Of a stretch of 64,000 nt of DNA, positions 7,885 through 18,259 are shown piece after piece. The translations under genes and the position numbers were made by a program. Source of the stretch: Fructobacillus durionis (GTDB lineage: Bacteria > Bacillota > Bacilli > Lactobacillales > Lactobacillaceae); NCBI RefSeq assembly GCF_900112405.1, contig NZ_FOLI01000001.1, positions 248,001 through 312,000 on the forward strand, given 5' to 3'. Positions within the stretch are counted from its first letter, which is position 1. Every line of letters starts with the position of its first letter. The notes beneath the pieces are model-generated. The model saw nothing but the letters and a program-made list of their open reading frames with translations, made no database searches and was not told where the DNA came from.

Positions 7885-10317
7885 ATGGGATACGATCACA
7901 AAAATATTGAAAAGAAGTGGCAGAACTACTGGCAGGACAACAAGACTTTTAAGGCCATTGACGGTTCTGATAAGAAGAAGTATTACGTGTTGGACATGTT
8001 CCCATATCCATCAGGACAGGGACTACACGTTGGACACCCTGAAGGTTATACTGCAACGGATATCGTGTCACGTTTCAAGCGTGCCCAAGGGTTCAACGTT
8101 TTGCACCCAATGGGATGGGATGCCTTTGGTTTGCCAGCCGAACAGTATGCTTTGAAGACTGGTAACAACCCAGCTACTTTCACTGATAAGAACATTCATA
8201 CCTTTAAGAACCAAATCCAATCACTTGGTTTCTCATACGACTGGGACCGCGAAATTAAGACAACGGATCCTAATTACTACAAGTGGACACAGTGGATCTT
8301 CGAGCAGCTCTACAAGAAGGGCTTGGCTTACGAAGACGAAATGATGGTTAACTGGGCCCCTGACTTTCCAGGTGGTGGTTTAGTTGTTGCCAACGAAGAA
8401 GTGATTGATGGTAAGACGGAACGTGGGGGTTATCCTGTTTACCGTAAGCCAATGAAGCAGTGGGTCTTGAAGATTACGGCCTACGCTGACCGCTTGATTG
8501 ACGACTTGGACGACCTTGACTGGCCAGAAGCCATCAAGGAACAGCAACGTAACTGGATTGGCCGTTCAATTGGAGCCACAATCCGTTTCAACGTGGAAGA
8601 CCACGCTGACGACCAAATTGAAGTCTTCTCAACGCGTGCCGACACGCTTTTTGGTGCCTCATACATTGTTTTGGCACCAGAACACGACTTGGTTGATGAA
8701 ATTACTACGGACGACCAAAAGGCTGCCGTTGCCGAATACCAGAAGCAGATTTCTTTGAAGTCTGATTTGGAACGTACGGACTTAAACAAGGACAAGTCCG
8801 GTGTCTTCACTGGTGCCTACGCTATTAACCCAGTGAACGGCGAAAAGTTGCCAATCTGGATTGCCGACTACGTTTTGGCATCTTACGGAACTGGTGCCGT
8901 GATGGGTGTGCCTGCTCACGACCAACGTGACTGGGACTTTGCGACAAAGTTTGGAATGGACATCACACCTGTTATTGAAGGTGGTGACATTACCAAGGAA
9001 GCTTACGCCGGTGAAGGTGTCCACATTAACTCTGGCTTCTTGGATGGCATGGACAAGCAGGAAGCCATCGATAAGATGATTGCTTGGTTGGAAGAGCACG
9101 ATGCCGGTGCTAAGAAAGTCAATTACCGCCTCCGCGACTGGATTTTCTCACGGCAGCGTTACTGGGGTGAACCAATCCCTGTTATCCACTGGGAAGATGG
9201 TACGCAATCATTGGTTCCAGAAGATGAATTGCCACTCCGTCTGCCACAATTGACAGAAGACGAAATGAAGCCTTCTGGTACTGGGGAATCACCATTGGCC
9301 AACGCCAAGGACTGGTTGGAAGTTACCCGTGAAGATGGTGTTAAGGGTCGTCGTGAAACAAACACGATGCCACAGTGGGCCGGCTCATCATGGTACTTCC
9401 TCCGTTACATTGATCCAAAGAACGCGGACCAAATGGCAGCACAGGAAAAGTTGGACTACTGGCAAAACGTTGATTTGTACGTCGGTGGTGCTGAACACGC
9501 GGTTTTGCACTTACTCTACGCCCGTTTCTGGAACAAGGTTTTGTATGACCTTGGCTTGGTACCAAACAAGGAACCATTCCACAAGTTGGTGAACCAAGGA
9601 ATGATTCTTGGTGAAAACCACGAAAAGATGTCGAAGTCAAAGGGAAACGTTGTGAACCCTGATGACATCGTTAACCAGTACGGTGCCGACACACTTCGTA
9701 TCTACGAAATGTTCATGGGCCCATTGACTCAGAACAAGCCTTGGTCTGAAGAAGGGGTGACTGGTTCACGCCGTTGGCTTGACCGTGTCTGGCGTTTGCT
9801 TGTTCAAGATGATGGTTCATTGACGGATAAGTTGACGGACCAACCTTCAGACGAATTGAAGAAGGTTTACAATGAAACAGTGAAGAAGGTAACGGAAGAT
9901 TTGGAACAACTCCACTTCAACACGGCCATCTCACAACTCATGGTCTTCGTTAACGAAGCCTATAAGCAGGACAAGTTGCCTGAAGCCTACATGGAAGGTT
10001 TCGTTCAATTGTTGGCACCATTTGCGCCACACTTGGCCGAAGAACTCTGGGCAAAGTTGACGGGTGCTTCTGAATCAATCGCCTACGTAGCTTGGCCAAG
10101 CTACGATGAAAAAGCCTTGGTTGACGATAGCAAGGAAATCATTTTCCAAGTGAACGGTAAGGTTCGTTCAAAGCAGGTCATGCCAGTTGATGCTTCTAAG
10201 GAAGACATGGAAGCAGCAGCACAGGCCGATGCTAAGGTACAAAAGTACCTTGATGGTCTTGAAATTAAAAAGATTATTGCCATTCCTGGCAAGTTCGTCA
10301 ACATTGTTGCTAAGTAA
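7885..10317 (+). CDS. leuS: Leucyl-tRNA synthetase
   Basis: This class I synthetase charges tRNA-Leu. The 810-residue length is normal for bacterial LeuRS. The HIGH-type motif is in [16 protein letters not shown] (near residue 45) and the KMSKS motif is KMSKSKG (about 580). The editing domain lies between, including the threonine-rich segment ending in a [12 protein letters not shown] block (about 335-348). The C-terminal VNGKVRSK segment is typical of the family. ATG 7885 follows AAAAGGGGA. The gene is controlled by the T-box leader immediately upstream and stands alone in its transcript unless read-through reaches the flippase gene 78 nt downstream. Confidence 0.98.
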   Translation: MGYDHKNIEKKWQNYWQDNKTFKAIDGSDKKKYYVLDMFPYPSGQGLHVGHPEGYTATDIVSRFKRAQGFNVLHPMGWDAFGLPAEQYALKTGNNPATFTDKNIHTFKNQIQSLGFSYDWDREIKTTDPNYYKWTQWIFEQLYKKGLAYEDEMMVNWAPDFPGGGLVVANEEVIDGKTERGGYPVYRKPMKQWVLKITAYADRLIDDLDDLDWPEAIKEQQRNWIGRSIGATIRFNVEDHADDQIEVFSTRADTLFGASYIVLAPEHDLVDEITTDDQKAAVAEYQKQISLKSDLERTDLNKDKSGVFTGAYAINPVNGEKLPIWIADYVLASYGTGAVMGVPAHDQRDWDFATKFGMDITPVIEGGDITKEAYAGEGVHINSGFLDGMDKQEAIDKMIAWLEEHDAGAKKVNYRLRDWIFSRQRYWGEPIPVIHWEDGTQSLVPEDELPLRLPQLTEDEMKPSGTGESPLANAKDWLEVTREDGVKGRRETNTMPQWAGSSWYFLRYIDPKNADQMAAQEKLDYWQNVDLYVGGAEHAVLHLLYARFWNKVLYDLGLVPNKEPFHKLVNQGMILGENHEKMSKSKGNVVNPDDIVNQYGADTLRIYEMFMGPLTQNKPWSEEGVTGSRRWLDRVWRLLVQDDGSLTDKLTDQPSDELKKVYNETVKKVTEDLEQLHFNTAISQLMVFVNEAYKQDKLPEAYMEGFVQLLAPFAPHLAEELWAKLTGASESIAYVAWPSYDEKALVDDSKEIIFQVNGKVRSKQVMPVDASKEDMEAAAQADAKVQKYLDGLEIKKIIAIPGKFVNIVAK

Positions 10318-10394
10318 GCGAGTTGACATAACCGTTTTGGGTTGCCTTTGGGTAGCCCATTTCGGGTACATAAATAAAGGGGAGTTATCATAAC

Positions 10395-12662
10395 ATGACC
10401 CAGAAAGATTCAAACCAAACTCATGGTCGTGTCAACCAGACAGAAGTTGACGGTGAGTATTTAACAGCTGAGGAGCTCTTGGCAAAGTTGGAAATCAACT
10501 TGCAGCCAAAGAAAAAGAGTAAGTTAGCTGGCATGTTCACGCGCAAGAAGGAGAAGGAAGAGGACGAAGAAATTCGGCAACTTGTTTCTCGGGGACAGTA
10601 CCTGCGTGATGACTTTGACCTCGATGAAAAGAAAACCCACCAGTGGTTTCAAAAGTTTGAACAGGCAGAAAGCAATGTTCAGCAGGATGAAAAGAAGCCA
10701 TTGGCCGCCCAGAATGTGAAGAAGGGTGGGGATGCTCAAGACTCTGAACCTGTTTCAGCACTAACCGCCAAAGCCGAAGGTCAAAAGGAGACGGCAGAGG
10801 ACCTAGCTTCTCTAACGGCTGACTCCGTTGAGGAACTAGCTGAAAAGCCATCCGAATTAGATACTGTGGCGCAAACTGAGGCGGAGGGGCAATCTGCTGA
10901 AGCAAGTGGGAATGCGGGAGCGGACGTTGCGACTACTGGTAACAGTAACCACAATGTTGAATCTTCAGATGCGACAGAAGCGATGTCAGCTGAGGAAAAG
11001 GCTGCCCACCAAAAGAAAAAAGATGATCAAGCCCTCGTACGCGGATCATTCTGGTTGTCATTAGGAAACATTATTTCTCGTTTGCTCGGTGCTGCCTTTA
11101 TCTTGCCATGGTTAGCGATGTTAGGGGCGGCAGCCAACCAGGCAAACGCGCTGTTCTCACAGGGTTATAACATCTATGGTATTTTGCTTTCAGTGGCAAC
11201 CTTTGGATTTCCTTCAGCGATTTCCAAGGTTATGGCTCAACTGATTGCCAAAGAGGATGAAGATGGCCTTTGGTCGTTGACCAAGCAGTCACTGCAGATT
11301 GGAACACTCTTAGGATTGTTCTTTGCCGTACTGTTGTACGTCAGCGCACCTTTGCTATCGAATGGAAACGCCAACGTTATTCCAGTTTTGCATTCACTGG
11401 CGCCTGCGGTCTTTGTTTTCCCAGCCATGTCAATGGTTCGTGGAATCTTCCAGGGTCACCAACTAATGCACATTTCGGCCTTGTCTGAAATTGTTGAACA
11501 AATTGGTCGAATTATCTACCTGTTGATTGCGACCTGGATTGTGCTTGGACATGATAGCAGTAACTGGACGGGTGCTGTTGTTCAAGCAACTTTCGCCGCC
11601 TTTATTGGTGCGCTCTTTGCCATCGCTGTGCTGGCTTACGGCTGGGTTCGCTATAAGGACCTGCTTCACCCACGAGAACCAGTTGATGGCAGTTTGGTTT
11701 ATCAGCCAAAGCAAAAGTCGAAGGCTAAGGCCAACCTTTTGTCCTTCTTAAAGCCTGATAAGGCGCAGTCAATGGTTTTGAATATTCTGAAGGAATCTTG
11801 GCCCTTTGTTATCATTGGGGCTTCCACGAACCTCTTTCTCTTCGTAGATCAGTACACCTTCTTCCCATTGATGAAGCTTTTCTTCCACAGCAGTTCGGAT
11901 AGCCTGCAGGTGCAATTCGCACTCTTCTCGGCCAACCCAAACAAGCTGGTGATGATTGTGATTTCCTTTGCCACTTCGATTGCGGCAACGGCTTTGCCAA
12001 TTTTGGCTGCAAAAAAGGCGGCTAAGGATGGCCTTGGCTTAAAGCAACAGTTAGTGGCGACGCTACAATTGACCGCCTTGGTCTTGTTGCCATCGGCTTT
12101 GGGAATGTATGCAATTTCAGATGTCCTTTATAAGTTCTTCTATCCAATCGATAGTACGGCACAGGAGGGGATTTACTTACTTCAGTTCTCATCTTTGTTG
12201 ACCATTATTATGGCGCTCTTTATGCTCTTGGCCTTTGTGCTACAAGCCTTGTCACATGGCTCGATTGTGATGAAGTCCTTTGGATACGGTTTGTTGATTA
12301 AGATTGTGACCCAGATTCCTTTGATTTATCTTTTCCAGGGAATGGGTGCCTTAATTGCAACTGGCCTTGGATTAGGATGGTCTCTCTACCAGATGATTGC
12401 ATTCTTGATGAAGCACTATGATTTGACATGGAGTGATATGAAGTCCACCTTGTTGAAGGGGTATCTGGCGTCAATGGTGATGGCAGTGGTTGCCTTCTTA
12501 GCGACAGAGTTCTCAACCAAAGTCTTACTCTCAGCGAATAGCAAGCTGGGTGCCGGATTAGCAACTTTCATAGGGGTTGCTGCCGGGGGAGTGGTTCTCC
12601 TTTACTTGTATAAGAAGTTTGGATTACTGCGTCAAGTTTTGAACCGCGGACGAGTGAATTAA
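10395..12662 (+). CDS. murJ: MurJ/YtgP-type lipid II flippase with long disordered N-terminal extension
   Basis: The C-terminal 540 residues form a MOP/MATE-fold transporter with about 14 membrane helices, starting LVRGSFWLSLGNIISRLLGA. The ANALFSQGYNIYGI motif is typical of the Bacillus YtgP/SpoVB group that flips lipid-linked peptidoglycan precursors outward. The first 215 residues are unusual: hydrophilic, Glu/Ala/Lys/Gln-rich and low complexity, predicted to be cytoplasmic and disordered. GGGGAG lies about 10 nt before ATG 10395. leuS lies just upstream; the gene ends in its own terminator. The family is confident; MurJ function specifically (rather than export of another polysaccharide) is inferred. 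Confidence 0.82.
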   Translation: MTQKDSNQTHGRVNQTEVDGEYLTAEELLAKLEINLQPKKKSKLAGMFTRKKEKEEDEEIRQLVSRGQYLRDDFDLDEKKTHQWFQKFEQAESNVQQDEKKPLAAQNVKKGGDAQDSEPVSALTAKAEGQKETAEDLASLTADSVEELAEKPSELDTVAQTEAEGQSAEASGNAGADVATTGNSNHNVESSDATEAMSAEEKAAHQKKKDDQALVRGSFWLSLGNIISRLLGAAFILPWLAMLGAAANQANALFSQGYNIYGILLSVATFGFPSAISKVMAQLIAKEDEDGLWSLTKQSLQIGTLLGLFFAVLLYVSAPLLSNGNANVIPVLHSLAPAVFVFPAMSMVRGIFQGHQLMHISALSEIVEQIGRIIYLLIATWIVLGHDSSNWTGAVVQATFAAFIGALFAIAVLAYGWVRYKDLLHPREPVDGSLVYQPKQKSKAKANLLSFLKPDKAQSMVLNILKESWPFVIIGASTNLFLFVDQYTFFPLMKLFFHSSSDSLQVQFALFSANPNKLVMIVISFATSIAATALPILAAKKAAKDGLGLKQQLVATLQLTALVLLPSALGMYAISDVLYKFFYPIDSTAQEGIYLLQFSSLLTIIMALFMLLAFVLQALSHGSIVMKSFGYGLLIKIVTQIPLIYLFQGMGALIATGLGLGWSLYQMIAFLMKHYDLTWSDMKSTLLKGYLASMVMAVVAFLATEFSTKVLLSANSKLGAGLATFIGVAAGGVVLLYLYKKFGLLRQVLNRGRVN

Positions 12663-12669
12663 TTCGATA

Positions 12670-12708
12670 AAAAAGCAGACTCGGATTCCTTTCCGGGTCT
12701 GCTTTTAT
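12670..12708 (+). terminator. Intrinsic terminator after the flippase gene
   Basis: AGCAGACTCGGA (12674-12685) pairs with TCCGGGTCTGCT (12692-12703), then T-rich sequence. Confidence 0.85.
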
Positions 12709-12803
12709 ATTTGTTTAAATAAAGGTCGAAGTCCTTTAAAGGGCTTGGCTATCTATGTTACCATGGTACAAGTAAATAAAACGCCTAATAGGGGGAATAG
12801 CAG

Positions 12804-13802
12804 ATGTCAAAGCAAATCAAAAAGTGGCGTAAGATTGCCTTAACCACTTTCTTTTTCTTTCTATCCGTTGCTTTGCAGGTAGCCGGATTGAATTACTTTT
12901 TGATTCCAAATAGTATTTTTTCTGTTGGGTTAAATGGTATTTCCCAGTTGCTTTCCTTGTCGATGTGGCAGTTCTTCCACTTACACATTGATACAGGACT
13001 ATTCTTCCTGCTCTTCAACGTGCCAATTGGAATGGTTGGTTTCAAGATGATTGGTGGAAAGTTTACCATTCTTTCCTTTATCAACGCCGTCGTTGTTTCA
13101 CTCTTCTTGATCTTCCTACCAACTTATTCCTTTACCACTCAGCCACTCTTGGCATCACTCTTTGGTGGTTTGCTAGTTGGTGCTTCCGTTGGGCTGGCTA
13201 TGCGTTACGGGTTCTCAACGGGTGGTTTCGATATCATCGCCATGATTATCCAGAAGCGTACCGGTAAGTCCATCGGTGCCTTCATGAACGTGGCCAACGG
13301 TATCATTGTCTTGATTGCTGGTTTCTTTATCGGTTGGCAAAACGCGATGTACACCTTGATTGGTATCTATGCAACTGGACAGGTTGTGGATACGCTTTAC
13401 ACTGGTTACCAGAAAGTAACGGCTTTGATTGTCACATCAAAGGGCGAAGAAGTCATCGACGTTTTGCACCGTGACCTCATCCGTGGTATCACTGTCTTGC
13501 CTTCATCTGGTGCCTACACTAAGCGTGAATCAACAACCTTGATGATGGTTCTTTCCCGTTTCGAACTTTTCGAAATGCAAGAAGCCGTCCACTCGGTTGA
13601 CCCAAAGGCCTTCATCAACTTGCTGTCAACGGTTTCTGTTTCAGGTGAATTCTGGGATGCTGACCGTCAGCTTCAAATGAAAAAGTCGATGGGTCCTAAG
13701 GCCGTGACAATTGATGCACAAATTGAAGCGGAACAGCAGTTGGAAGAACAGCTGGCTCAGCTTGAATTAAAAGAAGATAACGAAGCAAACCGTGTTAAAT
13801 AA
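12804..13802 (+). CDS. YitT-family membrane protein (DUF161/DUF2179)
   Basis: The 332-residue integral membrane protein has five to six helices in the first 205 residues, including FFFFLSVALQVAGLNYFLIPN and the GFSTGGFDIIAMI segment typical of YitT proteins. A cytoplasmic DUF2179 domain follows (about 215-295; GEEVIDVLHRDLIRGITVL). A charged, Glu-rich tail ends the protein. Members of this family are widespread in Firmicutes, and their transport or signalling role is not established. The start ATG 12804 follows AGGGGGAATAGC. It is monocistronic between two terminators. Confidence 0.85.
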   Translation: MSKQIKKWRKIALTTFFFFLSVALQVAGLNYFLIPNSIFSVGLNGISQLLSLSMWQFFHLHIDTGLFFLLFNVPIGMVGFKMIGGKFTILSFINAVVVSLFLIFLPTYSFTTQPLLASLFGGLLVGASVGLAMRYGFSTGGFDIIAMIIQKRTGKSIGAFMNVANGIIVLIAGFFIGWQNAMYTLIGIYATGQVVDTLYTGYQKVTALIVTSKGEEVIDVLHRDLIRGITVLPSSGAYTKRESTTLMMVLSRFELFEMQEAVHSVDPKAFINLLSTVSVSGEFWDADRQLQMKKSMGPKAVTIDAQIEAEQQLEEQLAQLELKEDNEANRVK

Positions 13803-13810
13803 GTACAAAT

Positions 13811-13850
13811 AAAAAAAGAAGGATGCTACTAGTAGCATCCTTCTTTTTTT
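13811..13850. terminator. Bidirectional terminator, perfect inverted repeat
   Basis: A perfect 13-bp inverted repeat (GAAGGATGCTACT and its complement) is flanked by seven A and seven T, serving the YitT gene and the convergent acetyltransferase gene. Confidence 0.9.
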
Positions 13851-13857
13851 ATTCAGT

Positions 13858-14355
13858 TTATCGTTTGCGTTCGAAGAGCATCATATTCTGCTTGCGACCG
13901 GCCGGGCTAAAGCCGTTTTTTTCAGCCACTCGCTGACTCGCTTTGTTTTCTTGGTTAATCTCTAAGAAGGTGGATCGGAAGTCCAGATTTTTAAAAGCGT
14001 AGACCAACATTTGATCAACGGCTAGGGAAGTAATTCCCTGGTTATGAAATTCGGAAGCCAGCCAGTAACCGAGGGCAGCTGTTCGCTCCTCTTCGTTGAC
14101 CTCGTGGAAGTCAATCATTCCGGAGGGGAGACCATTAACCATGATAATGAAGACGAGGGGATGACCTTCAAATTCGCGGTCTTTCTCCCGGTATAAGAAG
14201 TCCTTTTCATCCTTTAAGGTTAATTCTTTAGCCCATGGTAAAAAGTTTTCCAGGTCGGAACGACTTTCGACAATCTTTTGGTAAATGCCTGCAGCGTACT
14301 TTGCTTGAGCAGGAAGTAGCTGGACTCTACCGGTGGTTGTTTCAAAAGCTTTCAT
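13858..14355 (-). CDS. GNAT N-acetyltransferase, RimJ/RimL type
   Basis: The 165-residue protein has the GNAT order seen in ribosomal-protein alanine acetyltransferases. An N-terminal strand-helix region is followed by beta-strands around GMIDFHEVN and AALGYWLASEFHNQGI (about 92-107), the acetyl-CoA pyrophosphate-binding region. The last is the EINQENKASQRVAEKNGF motif (about 135-152), diagnostic of this subgroup. It has no signal peptide. It is divergent from guaB and convergent with the YitT gene. The acetylated substrate (ribosomal protein or small molecule) cannot be deduced. Confidence 0.8.
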   Translation of the reverse strand: MKAFETTTGRVQLLPAQAKYAAGIYQKIVESRSDLENFLPWAKELTLKDEKDFLYREKDREFEGHPLVFIIMVNGLPSGMIDFHEVNEEERTAALGYWLASEFHNQGITSLAVDQMLVYAFKNLDFRSTFLEINQENKASQRVAEKNGFSPAGRKQNMMLFERKR

Positions 14356-14463
14356 GGGGTTATACCTCTTGTTAATTGCTGAACGTCTTCTTACCTAAAT
14401 ATTAAAATAAAATGAGAGAAAAGGCAAGGGCTTGAAAACCTGATCTAGTCGACTGGATTCAAC

Positions 14464-14492
14464 TTGCGGATAGGGTTTGCATTTTGTATAAT
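14464..14492 (+). promoter_or_regulatory. guaB promoter
   Basis: TTGCGG at 14464-14469 and TATAAT at 14487-14492, spacing 17 bp, directly upstream of the purine riboswitch. Confidence 0.75.
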
Positions 14493-14510
14493 AAAGCATA
14501 ACAATTCAAG

Positions 14511-14585
14511 AAAATTTACAGATATATCGCTGGAAAATGGCCAGCAGTCTCTACCGCGCCCCCAAAGTCGTGACTATCCGTGAAT
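14511..14585 (+). promoter_or_regulatory. Guanine-type purine riboswitch
   Basis: The order of elements matches the purine riboswitch. P1 5' arm TTTACAGATA pairs with TATCCGTGAA. P2/L2 is GCTGG-AAAATGG-CCAGC. J2/3 is AGTCTCTACC. P3 loop has CCCCAAAG. J3/1 is GACTAT, with C at the position that reads guanine (adenine sensors have U there). P3 is short and partly wobble-paired. With the following terminator it should shut off guaBA when guanine/hypoxanthine is plentiful. Confidence 0.88.
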
Positions 14586-14599
14586 GTTTCGCTTTTTAA

Positions 14600-14647
14600 G
14601 GGGGCATTCTGCGGATCTGGACACGAGACTGCAGAGTGCCTTTTTCT
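14600..14647 (+). terminator. Riboswitch-controlled terminator before guaB
   Basis: GGCATTCTGC and GCAGAGTGCC form a 10-bp stem (one G-U) around an 18-nt loop and end in TTTTT. It lies immediately downstream of the guanine aptamer. Confidence 0.82.
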
Positions 14648-14674
14648 ATCGATATAGATGATTGAAGGAGAATC

Positions 14675-16705
14675 ATGGCAGCTTTTGATATGAAGAATAA
14701 GTTTGTCCCAATGGGATTGACTTTTGATGACATGGCAATGTCTTACGATGATAGCCAGTCAATTAAGCCCGCTGACGTTTCACTCCAAACAGAGTTGACG
14801 CCTAGCTTGAAGTTGAACATTCCTCTCTTGTCAGCCGCAATGGATACGGTGACAGAGGCGAAGTTCGCCACTAAGTTGGCTGAATTCGGTGGCCTTGGTG
14901 TTATTCACAAGAATATGACCATTGCAGCCCAAGCCGAAGAAGTTGCGAAGGTGAAGAACGCCCCCGTTGATTTGATGAAGACGCCAAACGCTGCCGTTGA
15001 TGCACAGGGACGCCTATTGGTTGCCGGTGCCGTTGGTGTAACTAACGATACTGTTGATCGCGCGAAGGCCATGGTTGATGCTGGCGTTGATGCCATCATT
15101 CTTGATTCTGCTCACGGTCACTCTGAAGGAGTTCTCCGTAAGGTTTCAGAAGTGCGCGCTGCCTTTCCAAAGTTGAACATTATCGCTGGAAACATCGCGA
15201 CTGAATCTGGTGCTGCAGCTCTTTACGATGCTGGTGCCGACGTTGCCAAAGTCGGAATCGGCCCTGGTTCAATCTGTACAACTCGTGTGGTTGCCGGTAT
15301 CGGTGTACCACAGTTGTCAGCTGTTCGTGACGCTGCTAAGGAAGCAAAGCGCCGCGGTAAGGCCATCATCGCCGATGGTGGTGCTAAGACAGCCAATGAT
15401 ATTTTGAAGGCCATCACCATGGGTGGAAACGCCGTTATGCTTGGCTCCATGTTCTCCGGAACAATGGAAACACCCGGTGAAGTCTTTGAAGAAAACGGTA
15501 AGAAGTTCAAGTTCTACCGTGGAATGGGCTCAATTGCTGCCATGGAAAACGGTTCAAAGGACCGTTACTTCCAAGGAGAAGTCAACGAAGCCAAGAAAAT
15601 GGTGCCAGAAGGTATCGAAGCCCGCGTTGCTTACAAGGGTGAACTAAACGACATCTTGCAGCCAATCTTGACTCACTTAACAGATGGCTTTGCCAAGATG
15701 GGTGCGCACACGGTTCTTGAAGCCATTGCCCACGCTTCTTCAATTAAGAAGACGACAACGACTTTTGATTACCAATCAGCGCTTGTTGCGGATGCAGCTG
15801 ATTTGGCACAGCACGGATTGGGCTATGACGAAACATTGCTCGTACCAGCCGCTTCAAACGTTTTGCCTCACAAGGTTGTCCTTGATAGCAAGATTGGCTG
15901 GACCGATTTGACCAACCCATTGATGGCTGCTGATTTGACGGATAAGCGTTCGGTTGCTGTTGCCGTTGACATGGCGAAGTCTGGTGGCTTGGGTGTTATT
16001 CCATTTACGGAAGACACTGACGGCCAAGTGGAATTGGTCAAGGAAGCCCTTGCTGTTGATGACGAAGCAGCAATCGCAGCGGAAGTTTGGTTGACAGAGG
16101 ACTACTTCGACCGGATTAACGCTTTGTTGGATGCCGGTGTGAAGGCCATCGTGCTTTACCTGCCAAAGGCTGTTGATCAAGAAACCATCGATACGATTCA
16201 AACGATTAAGGCCACCATCGATGCTGTTACTTTGATTGTTGGAACGGTTGAAAAGCCAGAAACTGCTAAGCAAATTGCTGAAGCAGGGGCCGACGGTATC
16301 ATCGCCGGACGTTCCGTTGATTCAGCATGGCCTGATAATGCACACTACCCATTCTTGACGACGGTTATGACTTTGGCCGAAGCATTGGACGGTAGCCAAA
16401 CAGCTGTTATCGCACAGGGGGGGATCCACTATTCTGGGGATGTCGTAAAGGCAATCGCTGCTGGTGCTGACGTTGTTATGGTATCGGATTACTTAGCAAA
16501 GGAAGACGTACCAGCTGACGCTATCTTCCAAATCGATGGTGGTTTGCGTGCCGGTATGGGTTACACAGGTTCACACGACGTTGCCCAATTGAAGGCCGAC
16601 GCTCAATTCGTTCAAATCACCGATAACGGTTTGAAAGAATCACATCCACACGATGTTGAAATTACGAAAAAAGCTCCTAACTACGTTGAACAGGAAAGAG
16701 ATTAA
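14675..16705 (+). CDS. guaB: CBS-less IMP dehydrogenase fused to a second, degenerate IMPDH-like module
   Basis: IMP dehydrogenase makes XMP, the first step to GMP. The normal protein has about 490 residues with two CBS domains inserted in the barrel; this one has 676. Module 1 (about 1-365) has LTFDDMAMSYDDS, then GGLGVIHKNM running straight to the barrel without CBS domains. It keeps the catalytic loop GPGSICTTR (Cys201) and the flap PEGIEARVAYKG. Module 2 (about 370-676) restarts the fold (YDETLLVPAASNVLP, GGLGVIPF) and supplies the standard IMPDH C-terminus (GMGYTGSHD, ESHPHDVEITKKAPNY). Its equivalent loop reads GIIAGRSVDSAW without Cys. ATG follows GAAGGAG. The gene is under the guanine riboswitch and 3 nt from guaA. 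A GuaC identity for module 1 is less likely because it keeps the IMPDH flap. Confidence 0.9.
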   Translation: MAAFDMKNKFVPMGLTFDDMAMSYDDSQSIKPADVSLQTELTPSLKLNIPLLSAAMDTVTEAKFATKLAEFGGLGVIHKNMTIAAQAEEVAKVKNAPVDLMKTPNAAVDAQGRLLVAGAVGVTNDTVDRAKAMVDAGVDAIILDSAHGHSEGVLRKVSEVRAAFPKLNIIAGNIATESGAAALYDAGADVAKVGIGPGSICTTRVVAGIGVPQLSAVRDAAKEAKRRGKAIIADGGAKTANDILKAITMGGNAVMLGSMFSGTMETPGEVFEENGKKFKFYRGMGSIAAMENGSKDRYFQGEVNEAKKMVPEGIEARVAYKGELNDILQPILTHLTDGFAKMGAHTVLEAIAHASSIKKTTTTFDYQSALVADAADLAQHGLGYDETLLVPAASNVLPHKVVLDSKIGWTDLTNPLMAADLTDKRSVAVAVDMAKSGGLGVIPFTEDTDGQVELVKEALAVDDEAAIAAEVWLTEDYFDRINALLDAGVKAIVLYLPKAVDQETIDTIQTIKATIDAVTLIVGTVEKPETAKQIAEAGADGIIAGRSVDSAWPDNAHYPFLTTVMTLAEALDGSQTAVIAQGGIHYSGDVVKAIAAGADVVMVSDYLAKEDVPADAIFQIDGGLRAGMGYTGSHDVAQLKADAQFVQITDNGLKESHPHDVEITKKAPNYVEQERD

Positions 16706-16708
16706 AAG

Positions 16709-18250
16709 ATGGCCATTTCAAATGACAAAATCTTAGTACTGGACTATGGGTCACAGTACAACCAATTGATTACTCGCCGTGTCCGCGAATTGGGTGTCTA
16801 TTCAGAACTGAAGTCAAACAAGATGACGGTTGACGAGATTAAGGAATACAACCCAAAGGCAATTATCCTGTCGGGTGGTCCTAAGTCCGTTTATGATGAC
16901 GACGCTTACTCAATTGATCCAGAAATCTTTGAATTGGGTATTCCAATTCTTGGTGTCTGCTACGGTATGCAATTGATTGCTTGGCACTTGGGCGGAAAAG
17001 TCGAAGCTAACCCAGGTAACGGTGAATTCGGTCAAACTGAAATCACCTTGGAAGCACCTTCAAAGTTGTTTGCCAACACACCTGAAAAGCAAATCGTCTT
17101 GATGTCACACTCTGATAACGTGACACAGTTGCCAGAAGGCTTCACAGTGGCTGCATCAACTGCAAAGACGCCAATTGCTGCCATCGCCAACGATGACGCT
17201 GGTATCTACGGTGTGCAGTTCCACTCTGAAACAACGCTTTCAGAACACGGTAAGGAAATTATCAGGAACTTTGTTTTGAACATTGCCAAGGCTGACCCAT
17301 CATGGTCAATGGCCGGCTTTATTGATGAACAAATCGAAAAGATTCGTGCCGAAGTAGGGGACAAGAAGGTTCTTCTCGGTCTCTCTGGTGGTGTTGATTC
17401 ATCTGTTGTTGGTGTGCTTTTGCAAAAGGCCATCGGTGACCAGTTGACTTGTATCTTCGTTGATCACGGTTTGCTTCGTAAGAACGAAGCGGACCAGGTA
17501 ATGGAAATGCTTGGTGGTAAGTTCGGCTTGCACATCATTAAGGTCGACGCGCAAGATCGTTTCTTGTCTAAGTTGGATGGTATTTCTGACCCAGAACAGA
17601 AGCGTAAGATTATTGGTAATGAATTCATCGAAGTCTTCAACGATGAAGCAACGAAGTTGAAGGGTATCGATTACTTGGCTCAGGGTACTTTGTACACCGA
17701 TGTCATTGAATCAGGTACCGATACTGCTCAGACAATCAAGTCTCACCACAACGTTGGTGGATTGCCTGAAGACATGCAATTCAAGTTGATTGAACCTTTG
17801 AACACTTTGTTCAAGGATGAAGTCCGTGAATTGGGTGAGCAGTTGAATATGGACCACGCCTTGGTATGGCGTCAGCCATTCCCAGGACCTGGTCTTGGAA
17901 TCCGTGTGATGGGTGCCATCACCGAAGACCGTCTTGAAATCGTCCGTGAATCCGACTGGATTCTCCGTGACGAAATCGCCAAGGCTGGCTTGGAAGACTC
18001 TGTTTGGCAGTACTTTACGGTTTTGACAAACAATAAGTCCGTTGGTGTCATGGGTGACTTCCGTACTTACGAGTACACGATTGCCATCCGTGCCATTACG
18101 TCAATCGATGGAATGACGGCCGACTTTGCCCGCTTGCCATGGGACCTTTTGCAAAAGGTTTCATCACGTATCGTCAACGAAGTGGATCACATTAACCGCG
18201 TCGTCTACGACATTACGGCTAAGCCACCTGCAACTGTTGAGTGGGAATAA
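16709..18250 (+). CDS. guaA: GMP synthase (glutamine-hydrolysing)
   Basis: GuaA aminates XMP to GMP. The 513-residue length is normal. The N-terminal class I glutaminase (1-195) has its nucleophile in GVCYGMQ and the His-x-Glu pair in GVQFHSE. The ATP pyrophosphatase domain has the P-loop LSGGVDSS (about 228). The C-terminal dimerisation domain ends in the conserved [12 protein letters not shown]. The gene starts 3 nt after guaB in the same riboswitch-controlled operon and ends at a terminator. Unlike the carA-like protein later in the window, its glutaminase triad is intact. Confidence 0.98.
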   Translation: MAISNDKILVLDYGSQYNQLITRRVRELGVYSELKSNKMTVDEIKEYNPKAIILSGGPKSVYDDDAYSIDPEIFELGIPILGVCYGMQLIAWHLGGKVEANPGNGEFGQTEITLEAPSKLFANTPEKQIVLMSHSDNVTQLPEGFTVAASTAKTPIAAIANDDAGIYGVQFHSETTLSEHGKEIIRNFVLNIAKADPSWSMAGFIDEQIEKIRAEVGDKKVLLGLSGGVDSSVVGVLLQKAIGDQLTCIFVDHGLLRKNEADQVMEMLGGKFGLHIIKVDAQDRFLSKLDGISDPEQKRKIIGNEFIEVFNDEATKLKGIDYLAQGTLYTDVIESGTDTAQTIKSHHNVGGLPEDMQFKLIEPLNTLFKDEVRELGEQLNMDHALVWRQPFPGPGLGIRVMGAITEDRLEIVRESDWILRDEIAKAGLEDSVWQYFTVLTNNKSVGVMGDFRTYEYTIAIRAITSIDGMTADFARLPWDLLQKVSSRIVNEVDHINRVVYDITAKPPATVEWE

Positions 18251-18259
18251 TTATTTAAT

